This document shows positions 8,211-16,206 of a stretch of 30,589 nucleotides of DNA, in pieces (the stretch's first letter is position 1; each line of letters opens with the position of its first letter). This stretch comes from JBNKEI01 sp050288705. Its GTDB lineage: Bacteria > Myxococcota > Myxococcia > Myxococcales > UBA5297. The DNA is taken from positions 1 through 30,589 of the forward strand of contig JBNKEI010000101.1 in the NCBI GenBank assembly GCA_050288705.1. Direction: 5' to 3'. The notes below the pieces were generated by a model, which worked only from the letters and a program-made list of their open reading frames with translations, was not told where the DNA came from and did no database searches. Both the position numbers and the translations under genes were made by a program.

Positions 8211-9003
8211 AGCAAGGCGCATAGCGAGGTTTTGCGTTGCTGGATTGATATCTTGCTTTTTTTCTCAGGTTGCTCAAGCTAACGCAAGAGCACCCAAAAT
8301 GCATCCCAAATCACCTTCGTCGGCTATTGCATTTCCTGGCTTCGATCCTGGTTTGACGATCCAGTCCGAAAAACTAACATTTATATGCGGTTCGGAATCA
8401 TGTTTGGTTAAGGCTGTCTATCTCATACACGCCGTACGAGACGTGCAGGTGGATTTTGATTTCATGGTTCCGTCAAAAAACAAGGTTTCGGTAATATTGG
8501 GAAAGAAAAAACAAGAAGTGATGGCTGTTCCAGCACCAGTAGCATGGATGCGCGATAGCCAGGACAAGATTAAATACGAACATGGCTTGTATTTATTGGA
8601 GGGCAAGGTTCCTCCTATTTACCGAGCATCGGTGACAATCGCTTTGCATGCAGGAACAAACAAGATTGAATTTAGTTACCGGCAAGAGCTTTCACTAGTT
8701 GAAGTTCGCCATGGGTATTTTACGGAAAGCAAGTTTGTTAGACGAATCGAGTACCTCCTAGGCCCTATCAAGGAATGGCGCAAGACCGATGACTTCAAAA
8801 TTGATTTCGAAATGAAAATTTATCGCGAACCACCTTCCTGGTTTGAGCGCACATTTGGGCATCCGATTACCATCGGATGTTTCCTTGAACACCCTGCGAA
8901 AGTAAAGCAAATAGATAACAGACTTGTCTTTCAAACTACTTTTAGGCGTTCGTTTCCCGATATCTTGAAATGTCGGATCGGTCAAGACGATCTTATTCGC
9001 TAG
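8185..9003 (+). CDS. Exported protein of unknown function, candidate immunity partner
   Basis: I chose ATG 8185 because GGAG at 8174-8177 precedes it by 7 bases; an earlier in-frame start at 8143 lacks this. The 272-aa product has an N-terminal export signal: basic residues near 9-14, a hydrophobic stretch to about residue 28 and a QANA-type cleavage site near 31. The mature part is mixed alpha/beta-like, has Cys residues that could form a disulfide (ICGSESC, then two near the C-terminus), and shows no family I recognise. The gene overlaps the upstream papain-like gene by 26 bases, so translation is probably coupled. If that enzyme acts in the periplasm, this protein would be suitably placed to block it (inference). 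No enzymatic motif is visible. Confidence 0.6.
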   Translation: MDLLLLEDKARRIARFCVAGLISCFFSQVAQANARAPKMHPKSPSSAIAFPGFDPGLTIQSEKLTFICGSESCLVKAVYLIHAVRDVQVDFDFMVPSKNKVSVILGKKKQEVMAVPAPVAWMRDSQDKIKYEHGLYLLEGKVPPIYRASVTIALHAGTNKIEFSYRQELSLVEVRHGYFTESKFVRRIEYLLGPIKEWRKTDDFKIDFEMKIYREPPSWFERTFGHPITIGCFLEHPAKVKQIDNRLVFQTTFRRSFPDILKCRIGQDDLIR

Positions 9004-9342
9004 ATCGAGAGAAATCCGATGCATTCTTCATTAACCAGGAAGCAAGAAAATCACCAAGTGCTACTAAACCTTGGCGGAAGATCTGATGATTGGATTGCTG
9101 GAGTTTGTGCCCTAATTCGAAATTGCTTGAAGCGTCGATTCGTGGATTTTGCAGATATTGAGCGTTTGTTTGGCTAACCATTGCGAGATGGAGACTGTGC
9201 GTAAAGAACACTGCGGCCACCCTTTGGTCGTAGTCAATGAGACCAGGAGCTGGAGTCAAAGCGAATAAAAATTCATTGGCAATTGGTTCTCTTTTAAAGA
9301 GGCTATTCGAGCATTTAATGTAAAGCTTAGCGACTTGCAGTT
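9004..9342. other. Intergenic stretch, possibly decayed DNA
   Basis: About 340 bases lie between the exported-protein gene and the truncated FHA copy. On the plus strand a 52-codon frame at 9019-9177 starts with ATG after GAGAGAAATCCG, but its product has no recognisable features. A minus-strand open frame covers most of the same DNA without a ribosome site. The junction with FHA-like sequence at about 9355 is abrupt, which suggests rearranged DNA where the first half of the FHA gene has been lost. Confidence 0.4.
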
Positions 9343-9603
9343 TTGAAAACCGCATCAAAAAAGCAATTCTCCATTAAGTGCAAAAATGGTAAATGGATTT
9401 TACGCAACTTATCGGGAAGGGGCACTTACGTAAATGGAAGCCTAGTTGCCGAAACAGAACTGGAAATCGGCGCCCTTATTATGTTCGGAAGCAATATGCG
9501 TGCATTCTTCGTCAACAATCAAGACGACCTGCACCACGAAACAACTGAAATTCAATACCGGGGATTAAAATGGCAGAACTACACATCTACCGAGACAATA
9601 TAG
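9343..9603 (+). pseudogene. 5'-truncated duplicate of the FHA gene
   Basis: From codon Ser at 9355 the frame aligns without gaps to residues 42-111 of the FHA protein at 6154-6489, with 48 of 70 residues identical, including GKWILR, GRGTYVNGSLV and TTEIQYR. The first 41 residues, which carry the Gly-Arg part of the phosphothreonine pocket, are missing; the sequence before 9355 is unrelated. No ribosome site precedes the TTG at 9343. The frame runs past the original stop and ends inside the next gene. A functional FHA fold is unlikely, so this is best read as a remnant left by the rearrangement that placed the 6540-9003 gene pair here. Confidence 0.75.
9355..9564 (+). repeat. FHA-derived direct repeat, copy 2
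   Basis: This is the partner of 6277-6486. It ends 5 bases before the start codon of the FHA-AAA+ regulator gene. Recombination between the copies would remove the intervening pair and leave an intact FHA gene directly before the regulator. Confidence 0.75.
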
Positions 9604-11204
9604 AACAAGCCCGCACCATAATCAGTTGCACTCCATTTTACGTGGGACGGGCAGCGTTTAACAGCATACAGATCCCTGACCTCAGCGTGTCGCGCAGTCA
9701 ATTTGTAATCAAGAATACTGAAGAAAAATGGCTATTAGTAGACAAGTCAGGCAAGGGAACTTTGGTCAATGGAAGCCTGGTTGACCAGGTGGAACTTAAT
9801 AACGGCAGTGAAATCAAGATAGGCCAATGGCGAGCAGTTTTTAGCCTAGTTTCTCCCGGTTTTAACAATGCTGATGAGACCACCGGCCAGCCAGAAGAGG
9901 TTAAAAGCAAAGAACCACACGGTAACATTAGAATATATATTTCTGGCCAGAATGAAGAAAGAATCCAATCATTCAAGCTGCCGCAAATGACCATCGGAAC
10001 CTCGGAAGATTGCGATGTTGTGGTAAAAGACAAGTTCGTTTCCGCCCATCATCTAACCATTCAGCAACGAGGGGATTTTTTTCTAGTTACCGACCAGCAG
10101 TCAAAGAATGGAACCTACCTAGACCGTATAAGAACTTGGACTAGCGAGGTTCCCCTGGGGTGCCCAATACGAATAGGAAATACCAGTCTGATTCTTAGGA
10201 ACAGTGCTCAGAACGGGTTTTATGGAATGTTGGGAAATTCCCCGACAATGCTTCGACTTTTTGAGACCATAGAGCGAGTTGCACCTTCGAAATCGTCAGT
10301 AACTATTGCCGGTGAAATTGGCACTGGAAAAAAACTAGTAGCTAAGGCAATTCATTCTGCGAGCAATAAAATAAGTTTTGTAACTGTAAACTGTGCGACA
10401 CTTTCCTATGAGTCCATGGAAATTGAGCTATTTGGGCACGAAAAAGCTGCTGCTGCCGAAGTCCGATATGGAGCGTTTGAACAGGCTAATAAAGGCACTA
10501 TTTTCTTAGACCAAGTAGATATGCTTCCTCCTTTCGCGCAAACCAAGATTATGCGGGTGCTTGATTCAGGCGAAGTCCGGCGAATAGGGTCTCATAAATC
10601 ATCAGTTGTAGACGTGCGGGTAATAGTGTCTACCAATAAAGATTTAAAAGTGTTAGTAAACGAAGGAAAATTTCGAGAAGATCTCTACTGGAGATTATGC
10701 GGAGTTCCCCTGCAAACCGTGCCTTTACGCGCAAGAAAAGAAGACCTGCCTATTCTCGTCGACCACTTTATTGCCAAGAATTCCCCTTCCCCAGAAAGCA
10801 AGCCATTCTTTACCGACGAGGCTATGAAAAAGCTGAAAGATTACCACTGGCCGGGAAATGTAAGAGAGCTGGGAGAAATTGTATTTAGAAGTATGCTTAA
10901 GCGCAATAGCAATTCCATGGACGAGCAAGTCGTTTCCTTTGAAAGCCTCGAAAGCTACAAAAGTGGAATTGATTTAATGGACCTAGAAAAAGTTCTGGTG
11001 GTGGGGAAAACGCATCAAGATTTAGAGGATGAGATTTTTGCAAAAGCTTATTTGCGCATGGGAAAAAGTGTGCAAAAAGCAGCTGATTCCTTGGGAATTT
11101 CTCGTCAAACAGTGAAACGCAGATTGGACGCTCTCGGATTTACTAAGGTGGAACGTGCTAATACAAATATAAACGATGAATTGATAGAAAGTTGTGAAAG
11201 ATAA
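9570..11204 (+). CDS. Double-FHA, sigma54-activator-like AAA+ regulator with degenerate key motifs
   Basis: This 544-aa protein has two N-terminal FHA domains (about 1-90 with VGRAAFNS, SVSRSQF and GTLVNGSLV; about 117-215 with IGTSEDCD, FVSAHH and KNGTYLD). A sigma54-interaction AAA+ module of about 235 residues follows, then a Fis-type helix-turn-helix at the end (AADSLGISRQTVKRRL). Walker A is present (GEIGTGKK, 248-255). The GAFTGA loop that contacts sigma54 is replaced by KAAAAEV (292-298), and the usual Walker B Asp-Glu reads Asp314-Gln315. Arginine-finger-region FREDLYWRL is kept. It probably cannot act as an ordinary sigma54 activator and may be a phospho-responsive DNA-binding regulator with a different mechanism. 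It is the last gene of the kinase operon and probably responds to the kinase through its FHA domains. Confidence 0.88.
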   Translation: MAELHIYRDNIEQARTIISCTPFYVGRAAFNSIQIPDLSVSRSQFVIKNTEEKWLLVDKSGKGTLVNGSLVDQVELNNGSEIKIGQWRAVFSLVSPGFNNADETTGQPEEVKSKEPHGNIRIYISGQNEERIQSFKLPQMTIGTSEDCDVVVKDKFVSAHHLTIQQRGDFFLVTDQQSKNGTYLDRIRTWTSEVPLGCPIRIGNTSLILRNSAQNGFYGMLGNSPTMLRLFETIERVAPSKSSVTIAGEIGTGKKLVAKAIHSASNKISFVTVNCATLSYESMEIELFGHEKAAAAEVRYGAFEQANKGTIFLDQVDMLPPFAQTKIMRVLDSGEVRRIGSHKSSVVDVRVIVSTNKDLKVLVNEGKFREDLYWRLCGVPLQTVPLRARKEDLPILVDHFIAKNSPSPESKPFFTDEAMKKLKDYHWPGNVRELGEIVFRSMLKRNSNSMDEQVVSFESLESYKSGIDLMDLEKVLVVGKTHQDLEDEIFAKAYLRMGKSVQKAADSLGISRQTVKRRLDALGFTKVERANTNINDELIESCER

Positions 11205-11298
11205 ATTTATGGCTACAAGCTTCTTCGGTCGAGAAAGAGGGGCATGGTATTTTCTACTCGATTGCCCTGGAGTCTTGAACCTTTACCTGCTTACCGGA

Positions 11299-12513
11299 TT
11301 AAAAACGAGCAATTCCCATGGCATTTACTTGGAAAATGCTTGCTTCGCTAATACGGAACCGGCGGCCGGGAGTATCGTAACGGTAATCAAAAGAAGGATT
11401 GTTTTTCCCATCACTGGTTTGCAGAGGCTCGCCAGTTAAAAAGTGTTCGGTGTCGTGGTACAGACTGGCGTTGACTTGGAATTGAAAATAACCAGTTATA
11501 TTTATTTTAATACCTCCTGAAGCTCCCAAGTGTATATAGTCGTCAGTTTGGAGCAATTTGCCAACCACGTCGGAGAATTCGTTGTAAGTCCGACCTTCTC
11601 CCACGTAAAACGCGCCTAATTGAAGGTCAATAAGAAATTCAGAATTAAGGGCCGAGGAATGGAATTCACTGCCCAATAGAAAACCTCCTACCAAGGGAGG
11701 GTCATATTCACCGGTTGAGTCTTTGCTATTGATACACATTGCGCCTGGACGTGTGCACAAATTGGCGGAATTCTTCGCGGCTATGGGAAGTGAGAAAGAA
11801 AATTTTACATAAGGGTCGAGTTTTCCCATTTGTTTGGAAATTGCAGTGGCCAATACTAGCCGGTGGGCCTTATCGCCGATGGCGCCAGGATTTTCTTTGG
11901 AAGTAGAAAGCCAGGGTTCATTTAGGGAGGCAGTAGGAAGAGTGTAATCCAAAGAAAGAAGCCATTGGGGTTTGGTATCGTCTTTTTCCGCCTGAAATAA
12001 AGCCCAGGAAAGACCGAGGGTAATATTCGACCAACCCTGCCGATAGGACTTACCTGGAACCGAAAAAAAAGGTTCTGCATTCTCTAAGGAATTTCCTTGG
12101 GCATCTACCGGAGAAATATTGTCTTGCACCGAAGCGGTATGTCTTGCGGAATAATCCCACTCTTGAATTTGGCGGAATAGCACCGAGGTGCTTAAATGTA
12201 ACTCTAAATCATGAAAAATTCCGAGCGCCAAACGCAAGGGCATTTCCTCAATAATCGAGGAATACCGTAGCACTACTACATCGGCAATACGACCTTCCTG
12301 ATGCCGCTGACGCAGAATAGTGCCTAAGCGTTGGGTTCGTGAATAGCCAACAGAAATATCAAGGTCACAGGGGTTATTTTTTTCCCAAGCAGTAGCTACC
12401 CTGGTTAGTTCTGCCCCCCTAGCTGGCAGTGGCCAACAAGCCCAGATAGATAACGTCGCCATGGCCATAGCTACCAGAACAATTTTTTTTCCACGGTTTA
12501 CATTATTTTTCAC
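11299..12513 (-). CDS. Probable outer-membrane beta-barrel protein of unknown function
   Basis: I prefer the GTG at 12513 because AAGGAT lies 7 bases upstream; another in-frame GTG at 12534 would add 7 residues without a ribosome site. The 404-aa protein has a signal peptide (KK, then a hydrophobic core to ARGA). The mature chain is rich in alternating polar/hydrophobic stretches with Gly and aromatic residues (LGLSWALF, LLSLDYTLP, YVKFSFSLP, FQFQVNASLY) and ends in Phe, as outer-membrane barrels do. No specific family is recognised; transport of hydrophobic compounds or a porin-like role are possibilities only. It converges with the FHA-AAA+ regulator and lies 81 bases downstream of the NtrC-type gene on the same strand. 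Confidence 0.65.
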   Translation of the reverse strand: MKNNVNRGKKIVLVAMAMATLSIWACWPLPARGAELTRVATAWEKNNPCDLDISVGYSRTQRLGTILRQRHQEGRIADVVVLRYSSIIEEMPLRLALGIFHDLELHLSTSVLFRQIQEWDYSARHTASVQDNISPVDAQGNSLENAEPFFSVPGKSYRQGWSNITLGLSWALFQAEKDDTKPQWLLSLDYTLPTASLNEPWLSTSKENPGAIGDKAHRLVLATAISKQMGKLDPYVKFSFSLPIAAKNSANLCTRPGAMCINSKDSTGEYDPPLVGGFLLGSEFHSSALNSEFLIDLQLGAFYVGEGRTYNEFSDVVGKLLQTDDYIHLGASGGIKINITGYFQFQVNASLYHDTEHFLTGEPLQTSDGKNNPSFDYRYDTPGRRFRISEASIFQVNAMGIARF

Positions 12514-12593
12514 TTGGCGAATCCTTTTTTTCACATTTTTATCAGCGAATTGTCTTGGTGATTGAACGGGTCGCGTAAGTGAAGAACTAATAT

Positions 12594-14000
12594 TTATGCA
12601 TTAGTAGGCCGAGCAGCAGCTAAAGGCTCAGGGTCGCGCAGGCCGAATTCTTTCATTTTAGTTTGTAGACTCTTACGACTAATTTTCAGTTTTTTTGCAG
12701 CCTGAGTAACATTACCATTAGTTTCTTCCAGCGCCTTACCAATCAGGTCTCGCTCCAATCCGGCAGCGGCTTGTTTAACAATGTCTTTCATGGAGGCATC
12801 TTGTGCAGAAGCGGTAGTAAAGAACGGAGCTTTAATGGTATCGGTCTCTTTCAATGGCTCCGGTAAATCCTTTGCCAGAATAATAGAGCCATCGGCGAAA
12901 AGAATCATTCGTTCCATCATATTTTCTAGCTCGCGAATGTTGCCTGGCCAGAAATATTCTTGAAGAATTTCCAGTGCGTCTGGTTCTAACCCTTGGACCT
13001 TTTTATTTAGCCGTTTGTTGTACTTTTCAATAAAGTGTTCTACGAGCATGGGGATGTCATCTACTCGCTCGCGTAAAGGAGGCAGAGCAACTGGGACGAC
13101 ATTGAGCCGATAAAAGAGATCTTCGCGAAAACGGCCTTCGGATATTTCGCGTTTTAAATCACGATTAGTAGCAGCGACAAGGCGAACATCTACGTGAATG
13201 GTTTTGATACCTCCCACTCGCTCGAATTCACTTTCCTGAAGAGCCCTCAGTAATTTGACTTGCATTTCCACAGGTATTTCCGCAATTTCATCTAAAAACA
13301 ATGTACCCGTGTCAGCCAGTTCAAAACGCCCTGGTTTGGAAGTTACCGCCCCGGTAAATGCGCCTCTTTCGTAGCCAAATAGTTCGCTTTCCATCAGATC
13401 TTTGGGAATGGCCGCGCAATTGATACGGATAAAAGGCTTGTTGCGGCGGGAGGAGCCGGAATGTAAGGCGGCGGCTACTAGCTCCTTGCCGGTGCCTGAT
13501 TCGCCGGTAATCAGCACCGTCGACGGAGTATCGGCGACTTTTTCTAAAATTTTGAAAACGTCTTGCATAGCGGGGGAAGCACCAACCAAGGCCTGGCGTG
13601 CTTTTTCATCTCCCGCGGGAATCCCTGCCTTAGCTAATTCGTGAGTCTTTACTGCTTTGGCTATAACCGCTTTAAGCTCTTCATGTTCAAAGGGCTTGGT
13701 AATGTAGTCGAAAGCACCAAGTTTTATGGCTTCCACTGCGGAATCTACTGTTCCGTGAGCGGTGATCATGATTACGGGTAGCTCAGGTGTTTCCGACAGA
13801 ACGCCGCGCAAAAGCTCCAAACCGCCCATTTGTGGCATCACTTGATCAGTGATAAGCACATCGGCGCCGTTTTTTTTAATCTCCGCAAGAGCTTGCACCC
13901 CGTCTTCTGCTACCGCGACATCGTACCCATCACGTTTAAGCATTGCCGCCAACACCTTGCGCAAATTTTGCTCGTCGTCGACTACTAGTATCCTTGCCAT
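12594..14000 (-). CDS. NtrC-family sigma54-dependent response regulator
   Basis: This 468-aa protein has the complete three-domain layout. The receiver domain (1-120) has acidic residues D8/D9, phospho-acceptor D52 (LITDQVMP), T80 and K102. The AAA+ domain (about 139-370) has Walker A GESGTGKE (166-173), an intact GAFTGA (213-218) and Walker B LFLDE (D237-E238). The C-terminal Fis-type helix-turn-helix includes GNVTQAAKKLKISRKSLQTK. It should activate sigma54 promoters when phosphorylated by a histidine kinase; no kinase gene is in the window. GGAGAAAGT precedes the ATG. It closely follows the AtoC/ZraR type and is a useful contrast to the degenerate regulator at 9570-11204. The outer-membrane gene downstream may be a cotranscribed partner or target. 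Confidence 0.95.
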   Translation of the reverse strand: MARILVVDDEQNLRKVLAAMLKRDGYDVAVAEDGVQALAEIKKNGADVLITDQVMPQMGGLELLRGVLSETPELPVIMITAHGTVDSAVEAIKLGAFDYITKPFEHEELKAVIAKAVKTHELAKAGIPAGDEKARQALVGASPAMQDVFKILEKVADTPSTVLITGESGTGKELVAAALHSGSSRRNKPFIRINCAAIPKDLMESELFGYERGAFTGAVTSKPGRFELADTGTLFLDEIAEIPVEMQVKLLRALQESEFERVGGIKTIHVDVRLVAATNRDLKREISEGRFREDLFYRLNVVPVALPPLRERVDDIPMLVEHFIEKYNKRLNKKVQGLEPDALEILQEYFWPGNIRELENMMERMILFADGSIILAKDLPEPLKETDTIKAPFFTTASAQDASMKDIVKQAAAGLERDLIGKALEETNGNVTQAAKKLKISRKSLQTKMKEFGLRDPEPLAAARPTNA

Positions 14001-14159
14001 ACTTTCTCCATGTTCCTGGCGGCGTATCTATTTTTAGGCAATATACCTCAGTGCCTTAAGTAGCGACACTGATTAAAGTTCTGGCTTTGGTGTGGAGCTA
14101 GTAAGCAATTTGCTTCTTGAGCAGGTATAATCGAGTCATTAGGAGGGAGAAGGTTAGCA

Positions 14160-14888
14160 ATGCTTGGTCCAGTAGAAACCGGTAGAATGCCAGGTTCTGC
14201 TTATACAGTAGAAAGGTGGAGAGGTGAAAGCGGACAATCAACCGCTCCTCTTTCCCGCGTGGAAGCGGTGTCTCCTTACTCGGAAAATCGTAATCCTTTT
14301 TCTGAAAACGAGGCGGTGCGCGTTTCGATTTCCGACCAAGCACGTACTGCCCAAGCAAATCAGGATTTGACTGACCAAGCTTCTAGCGATGGCTTTTCTA
14401 ACACTAAGGCTGCATCCGGTGTACAAGAACTAAGCCCCGAAGAAGAGGAAATGTTGCGCGAGTTGCAGGCCAGGGATCGCGAAGTGCGTACTCACGAAGC
14501 AGCACATCAAGCTGCAGGAGCAGGACTAACGGGCGGGGCTTCTTTTTCTACCCAAAAGGGGCCCGACGGGAAAGACTACGCAGTTGGCGGTGAGGTTTCC
14601 ATAGATGCATCTTCTGGAGGCACGCCGCAAGAGACCATTGCCAAAGCCCAGAAGATACGCACGGCAGCTTTGGCGCCGGCCGATCCTTCGCCTCAAGACC
14701 GAGCGGTAGCCGCCCGTGCCATGCAAATGGAGTCACAAGCAAGAATGGAGCTGCTAGAGCTTCAGGAAAAGGAGCGAGAACAAGAGTTGGCTTCTCGCGA
14801 AGAAAAGAAAAATGAGCCTACTAGTCCGGTTGGGAAATATGCAGCCGACGCGGCGAGAGCCATTTCTGCTTACTCTCAACAGTATTGA
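14160..14888 (+). CDS. Putative metalloprotease, SprA-related / CJM1_0395 family
   Basis: This 242-aa protein has a low-complexity, Ser/Glu-rich N-terminal 90 residues and then the conserved family core: EEEEMLRELQARDREVRTHE, followed by AAHQAAG, so that H112-E-A-A-H116 forms a zinc-protease-like HExxH-type motif. Next come GxxxFxxQxGPDGKxYAVGGEVxID and the ETIAKAQxIRxAALAPADPSxQD block typical of the SprA-related family. A Glu/Arg-rich helical segment follows. There is no signal peptide, and the substrate is unknown. The start is supported by AGGAGGGAGAAGG just upstream. It is transcribed divergently from the NtrC-family gene. Confidence 0.82.
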   Translation: MLGPVETGRMPGSAYTVERWRGESGQSTAPLSRVEAVSPYSENRNPFSENEAVRVSISDQARTAQANQDLTDQASSDGFSNTKAASGVQELSPEEEEMLRELQARDREVRTHEAAHQAAGAGLTGGASFSTQKGPDGKDYAVGGEVSIDASSGGTPQETIAKAQKIRTAALAPADPSPQDRAVAARAMQMESQARMELLELQEKEREQELASREEKKNEPTSPVGKYAADAARAISAYSQQY

Positions 14889-14937
14889 ATGCCGAGGTGA
14901 TTGACAGCTAAGCTTTGAAAATCTTGTAGTTGTCTTG

Positions 14938-15420
14938 CTAAGTATGAATATGTTCTAAAACCAAATCAAAAACCAACATTTCAATACGTTCCCGGTCCTC
15001 GCGGCCAATGGTCTCAAATCGAAAACAGCAATGACAGCGGCCGGGGTGTGGACTGGTTTGTACGCAAGAGGCTTCCCCTTTAATTGGTTCCGATTCTCCA
15101 GGAAGCTTAAGGCTGAAATTTATTAAGTCTTTGGGGGGTTCCGCCACAATTGCGGCAAATCCCCCCGAAGATATGCTCATGGTCATATGCGGTCGCATTC
15201 GGCCATCGATTTCTAATTCAATAGGAAAAGCCCGGGTAGCGCGCAATACCTCACGAGGAGTCTGGCCGCTTTGCAAGCTGATTTTTTGTACCGAAAGCAT
15301 GGCGCGTGCTAATTCGGTGCGTGCTCCCAAATATACTTCCCATTCCCCTTTGGAAAGCTGATTGGCACGTGCTTTTTGATGCAGAGTACGAAAATCGGAA
15401 AGCCATTTCGCAAGGTCCAT
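14938..15420 (-). CDS. PilZ-like domain protein
   Basis: This 160-aa protein has a helical N-terminal half and a beta-rich C-terminal half resembling PilZ domains, which bind cyclic di-GMP. The RxxxR motif is present as R56-E-V-L-R60 before a typical strand (FPIELEIDG). The second motif, D/N-x-S-x-x-G, appears as S82-I-S84-S-G-G87, so the usual acidic or Asn residue is missing and binding is uncertain. An unusual Cys cluster (CHCC) lies near residue 129. GGAGGT lies 11 bases before the ATG. It converges with the metalloprotease gene and diverges from the HTH gene at 15568. It resembles the PilZ-like paralogues numerous in delta-type proteobacteria. Confidence 0.65.
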   Translation of the reverse strand: MDLAKWLSDFRTLHQKARANQLSKGEWEVYLGARTELARAMLSVQKISLQSGQTPREVLRATRAFPIELEIDGRMRPHMTMSISSGGFAAIVAEPPKDLINFSLKLPGESEPIKGEASCVQTSPHPGRCHCCFRFETIGREDRERIEMLVFDLVLEHIHT

Positions 15421-15483
15421 ACTCGAAGCTTACCTCCCTGTCTAGGCGCAGTGCCAGGGGGGGAGAGCGAAAAAACAAGATTT

Positions 15484-15510
15484 CTTTAATTATTAAAGTA
15501 AAAATATAAT
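15484..15510 (+). promoter_or_regulatory. Palindrome and TATAAT box upstream of the HTH gene
   Basis: A perfect 7-bp inverted repeat with one central base (CTTTAAT-T-ATTAAAG, 15484-15498) lies directly before an ideal -10 box TATAAT (15505-15510). The -35 region is poor, but the palindrome sits where an operator for the downstream HTH protein would be expected. The region also serves as the divergent spacer for the PilZ-like gene. Confidence 0.4.
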
Positions 15511-15567
15511 TTATAAAATTCCTGTTACCATAGCTATTGGCATTGAACACTTGTAGGAGGTGCCGCA

Positions 15568-16206
15568 ATGCAGACCGCAGATGACGAAGCCATCCAAGCG
15601 GAGAATCTGAAAATCAGGGCAACCTTGGCTTGCGCGGTGCGCGATACTCTGGTTCGAAACCATTTGACCCAAACCGAAGCTGCCGAGCGCCTTGGCATTT
15701 CCCAGCCGCGGGTAAGCGCATTGCTTAAAGGCAAAGTCAGAGAGTTTCGCGTGGATGCCTTGGTCAACATGGCGCTCAAGCTGGGTCTGAACGTCTCTCT
15801 GAAGGTGGATGCGTTCTCGAAGTGTGATGTTCTGACACCCGATGGCGTTTTGGATCGTATGTGCGATTCAGCAATTAGACAAGACACCGTGGCATTCATG
15901 GATGATGTGCAGCTCTTCTGGCGCAAGGAATGGGCTTTGGCGCAAGTTCCGGACCCCCACGAGAAAGATGCTCTAAAATATGCTCTAAAGGCGTGCTTTC
16001 TGGAGCGCATGGTCGAAGTCTGGTCGGAACCGCCCAAGTCTAATCCCACATGCGCTCCAGGCTGGTGTCAGCGGGTACCGGCGGTACAAAAAGAGTTTTC
16101 TGTTATCCCCGAAGAATATCGGGAGTTCTATGAGAGGGACTTGGTGTCGCCCACTTTCAGCAAGCGCAATATTTTTGCGCCTCGCGACTTCATGTTTTTT
16201 GTATGA
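15568..16206 (+). CDS. XRE/HTH_37-type regulator fused to an uncharacterised C-terminal domain
   Basis: This 212-aa protein has a near-ideal ribosome site (AGGAGGTG, 6 bases before ATG). Residues about 15-85 form a helix-turn-helix of the HTH_37 type seen in antitoxins (LTQTEAAERLGISQPRVSAL, then LKGKVREF). Residues 90-212 are a separate domain with motifs FMDDVQLFWRKEWAL, DALKYALKACFLERMVE and a C-terminal FSKRNIFAPRDFMFF. I do not recognise its fold; its position directly before a nucleotidyltransferase-like fragment suggests a toxin-antitoxin-like pair. GC content and codon choice (GGC, CTG, CGC) look higher than in flanking genes, which suggests recent acquisition. The gene itself appears intact. 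Confidence 0.75.
   Translation: MQTADDEAIQAENLKIRATLACAVRDTLVRNHLTQTEAAERLGISQPRVSALLKGKVREFRVDALVNMALKLGLNVSLKVDAFSKCDVLTPDGVLDRMCDSAIRQDTVAFMDDVQLFWRKEWALAQVPDPHEKDALKYALKACFLERMVEVWSEPPKSNPTCAPGWCQRVPAVQKEFSVIPEEYREFYERDLVSPTFSKRNIFAPRDFMFFV

Noticed and set aside
8993..9358. Minus-strand open frame of 121 codons
   Set aside because: No ribosome site or recognisable motif; it overlaps the FHA remnant and the end of the exported-protein gene, so it is probably a chance frame in decayed DNA.
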